This document shows, piece by piece, positions 23,440 to 35,400 of a DNA stretch of 64,000 bases. The notes below the pieces were generated by a model. It saw nothing but the letters and a program-made list of their open reading frames with translations, was not told the DNA's origin and made no database searches. The position numbers and the translations under genes were made by a program. How positions within the stretch are numbered: the stretch's first letter is position 1; each line of letters begins with the position of its first letter. Location: NCBI GenBank assembly GCA_024291935.2, contig CM044305.1:94480397-94544396 (forward strand). The letters run 5' to 3'. The DNA comes from Okapia johnstoni. Its lineage: Eukaryota > Chordata > Mammalia > Artiodactyla > Giraffidae.

Positions 23440-26400
23440 GTGAGTACAAGGAAGGTGTGGCGGGGCAAGTGACCCTGTCATAGGCACCCCTGTGAGTGGG
23501 CCCCTTGGGGAGGGAATGGAGAATACTGAAGTTTGAGGGTGGGTGGGGACAACGAGGGGCTCTCCTTTACCATAATCTCTCTTTTCAGGACTGAGTCTGG
23601 ATGTGACACCAACGGGTGAGTGAGTCCTGCCACATCAACTACCTTCCTTCCTGAAGGCTGCAAGACATTGACCTGCCTCCATGGCCCCGGACATAACTGC
23701 CTTGAGATGTCAAAGGCAGTTTCCAGACTCAGCTTGTTAGGAATCAGGACCGCTCAATTCATGACTTGGTTTCCCACAAAATAGTAAAGACTTTATCTCT
23801 TGCACTTTGTTCCCCAACTCACTTGAATTCCTTAAAACAGTGTCCTACGGTCCCTATCCCACCTTCCACCCCCCATAAAAGCATACACCCCGTCCCCAAG
23901 GAAAGACAAAAGGAGAAATCTGGGGGATTGGGGCTAATTTAAAGGGGACGTTGCAGGGGGCATGTTATGGGAGGGAGAGGGTTGGAACCACTGACATCTT
24001 TGTTTTCTTTGGGAATGACAGCAGTGATGCCATCTCAACCGGAGCTATGGATAGAGTCCAACTACCCCCAGGCCCCTTGGGAGAACATCACACTCTGGTG
24101 CAAAAGCCCCTCTCAGATTTCAAGCAAGTTCCTGTTGCTGAAGGATAAGACACAGATGACCTGGATCCGCCCTTCCCGCAAGACCTTCCAAGTTTCATTC
24201 CCCATCGGTGCCCTTACTCAGGCAAATACAGGTCTTTACAGGTGTTGCTACTGGAAGGAGACAGGCTGGTCAGAGCCCAGTAAAGTTTTAGAGTTGGAGG
24301 CACCAGGTAAGAAGACAGAGAGAGATAATCAAGAATAAACTCCAACTCAAACTGGGGACTCAAACTTGCCTTCCCAGAGCAGGGTTTGTTTAATTCATTC
24401 ATTTGCCTCAAACGCTTGCACGCATAATACAGATATTGCACAGTTGGGAAATAAATGTCTCATCTCTATAGGTAATGCAGAGTGAGGCTGCAGACTCTGG
24501 AATGTATCTAGAGGGCAAGCTCCTCAACCTAGGGGATACTCTAGATGGGGAAAGAGGGGTGACAAAGATCATACCAGGAAGACTCATATAAGTAGAGCTC
24601 TCTGCTACTCTCTGAGCCTCACTACCCTTGCTCTACCTGAATTCCAGTTCATTCTTTCCTTCCAGGCCAGCTGCCCAAGCCCATCTTCTGGATCCAGACT
24701 GAGACCTCCCCTCTTCCTGGATGTAATGTTAACATACTCTGCCATGGCTGGCTGCAGGATTTGGTATTCATGCTGTTCAAAGAGGGATATGCGGAACCCG
24801 TGGATTACCAAGTCCCAACTGGGAGAGTGGCCATATTCTCCATTGCCAACATGACACCCGAGAGTGAAGGGGTTTACATCTGCCGCACTCATATCCAGAT
24901 GCTCCCTACCCTGTGGTCAGAGCCCAGCAACCCCCTGAAGCTGATTGTGGCAGGTGGGTGTGGCTATGGTTGCTGGGGTCTGATGATCGTTGTCCCTGGG
25001 ATCATGGTTGGATGAGCCAGGGTTTCTGATATGACTTTCCTTGCCCAGTTCTCTGCAAGGCCCATGAGCTAGAGTCATTTGATATTTTACTGAGATGCAA
25101 ATGAGAATCACACATGCTAGGAGGCAGCTGTCTGGGAGCCAATCACTTGGCTAGTGAGTGAGTCCAGCCAAATGTCCAGCAGCTTCAGTTTATCACAGCT
25201 TTGTTGTTCTCTATTTGTTGAAAATCATGTGTTCATTCATTCATTTGGCTAATGTTTATTGAGCACTTAATATGTGCCAGGCACTGCCACTGGTCATATA
25301 AACTGATTTTTTTAATTTAAATGTATTTTTATTCTATTTGTGATTTTTATTTTTAAGTGTGGAAAACAGAGTGAATTGCTTGTGCTGGCGATAAAAAGAA
25401 ACAAAAAATGACAAGGAAAGTGATAGTTCATATTTCAGAAATGGTTTTATAAATGAATTTAGTCTTGTATATACAGATCCAGTAAGGCAGTACCAAGCTT
25501 TAAACACAGTAGAAGTCTCCTCCAAATGCCTAATGTTAGACACACACCCCACCCCCAACTCCTCCACCCCATGGCCCAGATGCTTCTAGACAGAATTGGC
25601 CACACTTGCTTTAGTTCCTTCATCAAGTTAAATAGGCTTGGGGAAAGCTGTGGTGCTACAGAAAATACCCTGGACTTAGAAGTTGTAATCCTAGTTTCTA
25701 GTTCCACCTCTGACACCACCTCCCTGTGTGATATTGAGCAAGTTACTTCAACTCTGTGTTTCGGTTTCCCCCACTCTAAAATGGGATAACAGTATCTTCC
25801 TGATACACTGTATGATTCCTCTTTGTGCCTCAGTTTTCTCGTTTGCAAAATTGGTATAATCGTAATACCTACCTCACAGGGTTGTTGTGAGGATTTGCCT
25901 AATATAATATATGTACAGTGCCTGGCATATAAGTTCTCAATAAATGGTAGATATTAATTTTATTAGTATAGCTTTTTATTGAGGATCAAAGAACAAAAAG
26001 CCTGTCTGTTTGAACTGCGTGTTATGGATGCTTGTTGTATGAATGTCCTTCCAGTATAGATGCCACTAACACACACTTCTGCAGTTACCTGTTTGCAGGT
26101 GTCCCCCACTAGGCCCTGAGCACTTGGCGAACAGGGACTGTGTCTGTCTCCTTTACTTGTATACCCCTAGACCTCCGTGATGCCTGATATATCCTAAATG
26201 CTTAATGAACCTATGATAGAGCTACTCCTTCCAATAATGGGTGGGCGGGCCTACCTGGGATTGGAGTGGGTAAGAAGGAGTGCTTTGGGAGTGAGGTTTA
26301 CCTTCTGTTTTGTAGTTTAATCTCTTTGGAGAAACAATACATGAAAATGAGCATGTGGCCCCATTAACAAAGGTTTCTTTGGTTTGCAGACTTACTGGCC

Positions 26401-29400
26401 TCTTTCAGTCTCCTCTGGGAAGTAGGGTTTTCTGTGAACTGAATGTGTTCAAAAGCCATCCTTAATACTGCAGTAACATTCATGCTTTAAGAAGTAGGAA
26501 TCAAAGTAATTTTCAGAAGTTTGGTTTCTTGGGTGATTGCAAGAACTACATTTGGCATTTCAGAGACCTAAAGATACAGGGAATTACAAATGTAGATACT
26601 CCGCTGAAACATACCCCTATACATAGTTAGAGCTCAGTGCAGTGATAAAGTCTGGTGAGAGGGAAGGAGTGGAAGTGAACTTCCCCTTGGTTACCTTCTA
26701 GAAGAGGCAGAGAGTCAGGGAAGAGTGAGGGAGCAGAGGGTAAACTTCAGCTACCACTTGCTATCTAAAGAAAGTAAGAAAATAAAACCAGAATATGATG
26801 AGGAAGAATCACCCTACTTCTAACTCAGGGTCTCTTCCCTTTCTAGGACTCTATCCCAAACCAACTCTGACAGCCTACCCTGGGCCCATCATGGCACCGG
26901 GAGAAAGCCTGAATCTCAGGTGCCAAGGGCCAATCTATGGAATGACCTTTGCATTAATAAGGCTTGAAGACTTGGAGAACTCCTTTTACTTCAAGAGGCC
27001 AATAAAAAATGAGGCATATTTCTTCTTCCGGGCATTGAAAATCCACGATGCTGGCCATTACCTCTGTTTTTACTATGATGCATCATACAGGGGTTCACTC
27101 CTCAGTGATATCCTGAAAATCTGGGTAACCGGTAAGAGAGGGGGGTGCTATGGGACCTATGTTAGGGGGTAAGGGTGTTCAGCTCTCTTTGGGCCCACTG
27201 GAGAACTTCATCATGCAGCCAGGGTTAATGGTGGGGGAAGGAGCAGAATTTGTATAACTGGGCTTAGGGTGGGATTTGCCAAGGGTGGACTGGAGGAAAA
27301 GGAAAAGAACCTTAACTAGTGGCGGTGGGGGGGGATAAGTCAGACTTATTAGCCTTTGATATTTTGGGTCTCATCCTAGACACTTTCCCCAAGACCTGGC
27401 TACTTGCTCAGCCCAGTCCTGTGGTCCAAATGGGTCAGAATGTGAGTCTGTGGTGTCGAGGGCCAGTGGATGGAGTGGGGCTTGCACTCTATAAGAAAGG
27501 AGAAGACAAACCACTTCAACTCTTGGATACCACCAGTATCTATGATGACACGTCATTCTTCCTCAACAATGTGACCTCTAGTGATGCTGGCATCTATAGC
27601 TGCCACTATCTCCTCTCCTGGAAGACCTCCATCAGAATGACATCACACAATACTGTGGAGCTTGTGGTTGTAGGCAAGTGCTAACAACTATTCTTTATTT
27701 TTATCTTCACTCCAGTGTTATTAGAAGGAGCTAGTGTCCCTGTACCCTTTTGGATTTATGAGCCAAAGAAAACCAGACTAGGAGGGTGGTTTTCTCCAAA
27801 ACTTTAGGGAACTTCTCTCCCCGTATTGTTACTCAAACCTTATCTCTAGGCAGGGTCAAGCCCCAGTGAGACTCCTAGAAAACTTACTTTCCTTAAGACC
27901 TAGGGAACCTACAGGTATTGTAAGTTTCTGATTGAAGGTAGGAGCCTAGGAGTCTTTAGAGGATCAAGTAATGGGCCAAGGAATTCTGATGCACAGTCAA
28001 ATTTTGAAGCCACTGACCTAGTAGAGCGGAAAAAAAGAGAAGGCCAAATAAGGAGATGAGAAACATTTGTTGAGAGGAGGCAATGTGTTCAAAGTCACTT
28101 GTTCTAACTCTGGTCTCTGGATTGGTTGCAGATAAGCCCCCCAAACCCTCCCTGTCAGCCTGGCCCAGCACCGTGTTCAAGCTAGGAAAGGCCATCACCC
28201 TTCAATGCCGAGTACCTCATCCAGTTCTTGAATTTTGTCTGGAGTGGGAAGAAAGAGCAACATCCCAAAAATTCTCAGTGGATGGAGACTTCATCATCAG
28301 TAATGTTGAAGGGAAAGGCACAGGGACCTACAGTTGCAGCTATCGCATAGAGACACACCCTAACATCTGGTCACATCGCAGTGAGCCTCTGAAGCTGATG
28401 GGGCCAGCAGGTGAGAGGAAAACTCTTCATAGATGTACCCCACCATGACTTTGGCCATGATGCTCCTGGGATCCCAGAGCAATGCCCAGCAGGAAATGGA
28501 AAGGGTAGTTGGGGACTGGTTTGGGCATCTTTCTCCTGGGGTGGTCTCACAATCACTCAAAGGCAGTGAGCAGGATACTTTCAAGGGTCCCTTTCTTCGT
28601 GTAAAAGAAGGTCACTTTTGCTTCAATTTCGCCTTACCTGCAATAACCAGATTCCCCTTTCCCCCATGAATGTGTTCATCTGTCCCTGTCCCCATCAAGG
28701 TCCCTGTTTCTGGTCTTCTCTGGTCACAGGCTTTCTCACCTGGAATCACGTTCTGAATGAAACTATCAGGTTGTTTCTAATCATTCAGCTTGTTGCCTTG
28801 CTGTTCGTAGTGCTGTGGATAAGGTGGAAATGTCGGAGACTCAGAATCAGGTAACTGTCTTACCCCAATCCCCTGCTCCTAAATGTAGCTGAGTTCAGGC
28901 TCCCCAGAAGTTCAGGAATTGGGTGTGCTCCAGTTGAGACAAGCCCCGTGGGCACACCCTTTGTATCCTCCACCTTCAGGGATGAAGATACAAGGCTTTC
29001 TCATTCCAGCTATTTCTCTTTCATCTCATGGAGGGGTTAGCACCCCTTCCAGAAGGTAAAGAAATGCATATTTCTCAAAGGGTGGAAGAAGTCCTCAGAA
29101 CCTCATTCACTGATTCCCCCCAGGAGGGTGCCCAAATCTCCCTCCCAAGCCACCTTGCCTCTCACGGATGATCGATGTCTTCCATATTAACTTCATCTGA
29201 ACTTTTTTTGTAAGAAGCGACACTGTCCTGTCTCCCAGGATGTTATCCAACTCCCATCCCAACTATTCAGGCTTACCTTAGCTCTCAAGGGCTAGCAGCA
29301 AGCCTTGTAGTCCATCCTTGCTGCTATGGAAGCCAGTGTCTCTGTCACTCTGGCCCCCAACCGCTGTGCAGAGCCTTCTGAGAATAGAGCCTTAGCCTGA

Positions 29401-32400
29401 GTGGGCAGCTGATGAGAGAATGGATTGGGTCAGGGAATCACACTGCTTCCCCTGATCCATAAAGTGTCAAGTCAAACAGGTTCTCCTGCTGTTTACTTTT
29501 ATTATTTTGTGTCTCCTGGGTCATCCCCTTCTCTCCCTTATCCCTATATCCTTGTGCTCAGGCTATTCTGCCCAAAATGAGAAATAATAGCTTCTAGCTT
29601 GGTGGGGGCTTCTGCTCCTGAATGCCACTTCCCCCCACTCCCTGATCCTGGCTGTACCCACCCCCCCAACACAAAGGCAGAGGCCTTTGTGCGCCTGGGA
29701 GTATTCAATACACAATGGATGATGACTATGATTGTGTGTGTCTGTGTTCTCCTCTGAGATCTGAGGGACAGAGTGCTTGGGTAATGGGAAAGGAGCCACC
29801 TAAACCTTCTGCAAAACCGCTACCCCTTTTGAGCTTTCAAAGTGTTTCAGTGGGGGTCAGGCTCACAGAATCTGCTCTGAGTTCCACATACACTGTGGTA
29901 GCCTTCAAGCCAGGGGTTAGAAAAAAACGTAGCTTCAAGTGCCCCCCACCTCAGCCCAGGACCACTGCATCAAAGAATGAGTTCAGAAATCAGATATCGG
30001 AGAAGACAGTTCGAAAAGCATGTTGTCCTGACCAGGAAGGAAGGTCAGTGTTTTCTAAGTCAAAATTGTCAGGTAGATTTTGGCTTAATATAAGCTAAAT
30101 CTATAGGATCTGAATCTATAGGACCTGAAGCTGTCACACATTTCTAGTCATGATCTGGGTAGGGGTAGAGAGATCCCACTGCTGCTGCCTAGGCAACTCT
30201 TCCACAACAAAGGCAGGTGAGGCAGGTCGGTTGGAGGACCAATAGTGCCATAATAAACACTGCTTCCAAACTTAAACTTGATAACTGAGAAACACCCAAG
30301 ATTTCTCCCTCCGGCCCCACACCCACCACCCAGAGCTTCCGATCACACTGAGCTCCAGGGGTTCTGAGAGCTGGAGTTACAAAGGTATTTTCCCATCTGA
30401 CATCTCAATTCCAGCAGCGGCCTAATCAGGGGCCTTGGGGAGCTGACATTTGATATTGTCTGGGGAGGGGGGAGGGGCGGGGGCCCGTGGGTCATGAAAG
30501 AGCAAGAGGTTTGTAGGTGGTGAGGCCCTCAAAGAGAAAAGTCATCGATGTCAGAAAAGATGATATCCCATTATTCTGGCCATATCCAATCCCTATTGGG
30601 TGGTAAGTAAGCCAATGACATAAATTGCCGCCCCCTTCTCTCCGCCCTCCCCCTAATCCCAGCAACTCCTCTCATCTCTTTTCTGGTCTTGCTAGAGAAG
30701 CCTGGTTGCTGGGAACAGCTCAAGGGGTCACCATGCTCTTCATACTCACAGCTCTTCTCTGCTGTGGTGAGTACAAGGGGGTGGGGAAGGGGCCTGGGCA
30801 GAAGGCCGGGGTGAAATCCCGTGGGGGAGGGAGCAAAGCCCTGGCAGCAATTTCTTTTGCAGGACTGTGCACTGGGGTATTGACAGAAGAGACTGGTGAG
30901 TTTTTCCTGCTCCAGACTGGGACATTCCTCCCTGGAGATCCGAAATAACTACAGAGTGTCAGTGTCAGTGGCCAGGGAGTGACTGGTTGGGAGGGAAGGG
31001 CAGCCAGGAAGGGGCACTTTGCTGAAGCTGCTGGCAAAATTCAGCCTCCAACTCTGCTTTTCTGCCTGCAAAATTTCCCCCAGGCTTTTGCATTTTTCTG
31101 AGGCTCAGCTGAGACATCAGCGTCTTCTTTCCCCAGCACCTGCAGAAGGGAGGAAAGAGTTTGGATTGGGGTTGAAAGGGGAGGTGGGCAGTGTGATCTG
31201 GGGAGGGGGGTTCAAGGGCAAGGAAAGGGGGAGGGGCAGGGGAGGGAGGATGGCTTCATTAACTCTGCTGTTTCTAGAAATAATCATGCCAACCCCTAAG
31301 CCTGAGCTGTGGGCAGAGACCAACTTCCCTCTGGCCCCGTGGAAGAACTTAACCCTCTGGTGCAGAAGCCCTTCTGGTTCAACTAAGGAGTTTGTGTTGC
31401 TGAAGGATGGCACCGGGTGGATCGCAACTCGCCCGGCCTCAGAGCAGGTCCGGGCTGCCTTCCCCCTTGGAGCCCTGACCCAGACTCACACCGGGAGTTA
31501 CCACTGCCATTCATGGGAGGAGATGGCTGTGTCTGAGCCCAGTGAGGCACTTGAGCTGGTGGGGACAGGTAAGAAAAGGCCGAGGGTCCTCTCGGCATGA
31601 TCGCTAGTGCCCCTGGGACTCCAGCACTGCTCCGAGGCATGGGGAAATGCTCAGAGATCCAGAGCCCAAGGGACTTCTGCTGCCTGTAGGAGAGGAGGGG
31701 CGCTGAGGGGGGGGGAGGGAGTGGGGAAGAGAGTTGAGAGGAGACTCACAGGAAGAGCCAAAGGCCCCCGACAGGATAGATTTCTGTTTTGCTGACCGAG
31801 TGACTCCACCTCCTAACTTCGGACTCCTTGTCCTCCCTGTTTTGTTTTCCAGATATCCTCCCCAAGCCTGTCATTTCTGCTTCCCCTCCAATTCGGGGCC
31901 AGGAACTGCAAATCCGCTGCAAAGGATGGCTGGCAGGCATGGGGTTTGCTCTGTACAAGGAGGGAATGCAGGAACCCGTCCAGCAACTTGGTGCAGTTGG
32001 GAGAGAAGGCTTCTTTACAATCCGGAGAATGGAGGGTAAAGACGAAGGCAATTATAGCTGCCGAACTCACACTGAAAAGCACCCCTTCAAGTGGTCCGAG
32101 CCTAGTGAGCCCCTGGAGCTTGTCATAAAAGGTAGAGCTGAAAGGGGTGTGTGAGGGAGGAGGGGGGAAGCAAAGCTCCAGGTCAGATGCTCCTTTCCCC
32201 ACAGCAAACTTTGCTGTTGGTCCTAGGAGCCTGTGTCCAATCTTAGAGCCAGGCAGGCGTGGCGCTGGGAGTGCCAGGGCCTCTGGCTGCACGATATTAA
32301 TAGCCATAATCGTTATTAATAGCTGAGGTTTGTGGAGGGTGATTTAATTTTTCTAATTATTTTCATATCAATTATCTCATTTAGCTATAGAGCAAATACT

Positions 32401-35400
32401 CAAAGGAGGTGGATCAGGTACCATTTCCCCTTCTTGTCCCAATGGGCAAACTGAGGCTCAGGGAATCGGCAGAGCCCCAGTGATTTTAGCTAGCTTCCAT
32501 TGCTCAGTTTGCTGACAGTGAGGATTAGGCTTGAGGAGGTGAGGGGTGGGGTGAGGGGTCCCTGTGAAAAGTCTACCTGCAAAGTGGTTTTGCCTGGATT
32601 TTTAAATGCACCTTCTTCTGAATGAAATACTACAGGAAGCCAAGCTGCTTCCTGGAACCAATATTTGCTATATTATCTAGCTTGCTTTCTATTGATTTGC
32701 TTTTGGTTGTGTTTGGTTTTTTGCCTTCTAGAAATGTACCCCAAGCCCTTCTTCGAGACATGGACCAGTCCTGTGGTCACTCCTGGTTCCCGGGTGACTT
32801 TCAATTGCTCCACCCCCAACCAGCACATGAGCTTTATTCTTTACAAAGATGGAAGTGAAGTAGCATCCAGTGACAGGTCTTGGGCAAGCCTGGGAGCCAG
32901 TGCAGCCCACTTTCTGATCATTTCTGTGGGCATTGGTGATGGAGGGAATTACAGCTGCCGCTATTACGACTTTGCTATCTGGTCGGAGCCCAGTGACCCC
33001 GTGGAACTTGTGGTGACAGGTCAGGACTGGGGAAATGCAGGCGGAGGTGGTACTGACCCTGGGACAATGGGCAGGAGGGATGTCAGTGGGAGAGGAAGAG
33101 GTGCTTCTTCTAAAAGTCACCAAGAATGTGCTCAGGACAGTGCCTGTGTGCAGTAAACAGTCCATGTAAGGCAAATGCTTATATTATCACTAATACAGGA
33201 AGATGAGAAGAAGGAGGAAAATAATCCACTTCTGGGGAAAGAAATGAGGCAGATGGGGGTGTTTCACATGTTGCCCTATTTCTGAAGTCTTTTTTTAGCT
33301 TGGCCTTGAGCTTTAGGCCCAAGGTTCACTTTTTCTTTAGCTGGGCTACCAGATATTGGTGGGCTGGATGGCCCTCAGAGAAAGGGCAAAGACCCTGAAG
33401 TGTCAACTGCATATTATGCAGCCATTACAAATGATAGTTTTCAAAGGCTGTTTAACATCATAGGAAAATGTTCACAATATAAAGTGAAAAATATTAAACT
33501 ACACAACTGTGTATACAGTAAGCCCAATTATACAAATAGTTATAGCTACAATGACACGGGCATGTACAAAAATAAATGGGAAGTAATACAGAAACATGTA
33601 CAAAAAATGGTCATCTTTGAGTGGTAGAATTGTACAGTCTTCATTAGTTTGTTTTTCTGTATTTTCTAGTTTTCTACAATAAGCATATATTGTTTCTTAT
33701 AATAACACTAAAAAAAAAATGCTCAGAATGTGTGAGGCAGGATTCTCTTATGTGTGTTCTCTTTAATTTCAGAATTCTACCCCAAACCCACTCTCCTGGC
33801 ACAGCCGGGTCCCGTGGTTCTTCCTGGGAAGAATGTGACCCTGCGTTGCCAAGGGGCTTTCCAGGGCATGAGGTTTGCCCTCCTGCAGGAAGGAATCCCT
33901 GGTCCTTTACAGTTCCGGAGTGCCTCGGGGAACTCGGCTGACTTCCTCCTCCATACTGTTGGAGCAGAGGACTCTGGGAACTACAGCTGTGTCTACTATG
34001 AGACCACTATGTCAAACAGGGGATCATATCTCAGCAAGCCTCTTATGATCTGGGTAACTGGTAAGGACAGACAAGACATGGAACTGGGACAGAGATAACT
34101 GGAATAGGGGTAAGGGAGGGCAATCCCCCTTGGAAGGCTAGGTTAGGACAAGGAGGGGAACGGTTGTGTCTGGAAGGAGAAAGATAAAGGGTTAATTCAG
34201 TGATAAGTTTGCATACTCACCACTTTCCATCTTTGGTCTCTTCCTAGATACATTCCCCAAGCCACGGTTGTTTGCTGAGCCCAGTTCTGTGGTTCCCGTG
34301 GGGCAGAATGTTACTCTCTGGTGCCAAGGGCCAGTACGTGGAGTAGGGTACATTCTGCAAAAAGAAGCAGAAGCCACTTCAGTGCAGCTCTGGGGATCCA
34401 CCAGTAATGATGGGGCCTTCCCCATCACCAACATATCTGGTGCTAGCATAGGTCGTTACAGCTGCTGCTACCACCCTGACTGGACCAGCCTTATCAAGAT
34501 ACAGCCTAGCAACACCCTGGAACTCATAGTCACAGGTAAGGGGAAGATGCTCTGGAGTGGGCAGGGGAGTATCAAAAAGAGGGAATAGGGCTGGCAGATG
34601 GTTCACGGGAAATGGTTTCCCAAGAGCTCAAGGAGAGGCAGGCAGTAACTCTCTTCTTTATTGAGACTTCAGGGGTGATGCCCTGGTAAATGGCCACCTC
34701 TCTATGAACCAAGAGTTCATTTCTTCTAGGTTTGCTCCCAAAACCCAGCCTATTAGCCCAACCTGGTCCCATGGTGGCCCCTGGAGAAAATATGACTCTT
34801 CAATGTCAGGGGGAACTGGCAGACTCAACATTTGTCCTGTTGAAGAAGGGTATTCAAGAGCCTTTAAAGCAACAGAGGCCAAGCGGGTACAGGGCTGACT
34901 TCTGGATGCCAGCAGTGAGCAGTGAAGATTCTGGGATGTACAGCTGTGTGTATTATTTGGATTCTGCTCCCCTTGCAGCTTCTAATCACAGTGACTCCCT
35001 GGAGATCTGGGTGACTGGTAAGGTCTTGGAGATTTCAGTAAGACTCTAGCTTTTGTAGTTTTTTTAGTAGTTATCCCTAAGGGGGTAAAGGGCTGGGTTC
35101 GAGGCCATTTGTAACTCTGTATCCTGGTTGGTTGCAGACAAGCCCCCTAAACCCTCCTTATCAGCCTCTCCCAGCACTGTGTTCAAGCTCGGAAAGGACA
35201 TCACCCTTCAGTGCAGAGGGCCTCTGCCAGGTGTGGAATTTGTCCTGGAACATGATGGAGAAGAAGCACCTCAACAATTCTCAGAGGATGGAGACTTTGT
35301 CATCAATAATGTAGAAGGAAAGGGCATTGGAAACTATAGCTGCAGCTACCGTCTGCAGGCCTACCCCGATATCTGGTCAGAGCCTAGTGATACTCTGGAG

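Noticed and set aside
31019..31277. In-frame ATGs within intron 10, including MASLTLLFLE just before Ig6, suggesting an alternative start
   Set aside because: The stretch includes the polypyrimidine tract and acceptor of exon 11. Openness is due to GC/purine-rich composition, and it does not match the known protein.
31813..33174. Antisense open frames of 164 and 148 codons over IGSF1 exons 12 and 13
   Set aside because: They are shadows of the coding exons on the opposite strand, with no domain or splice structure of their own.
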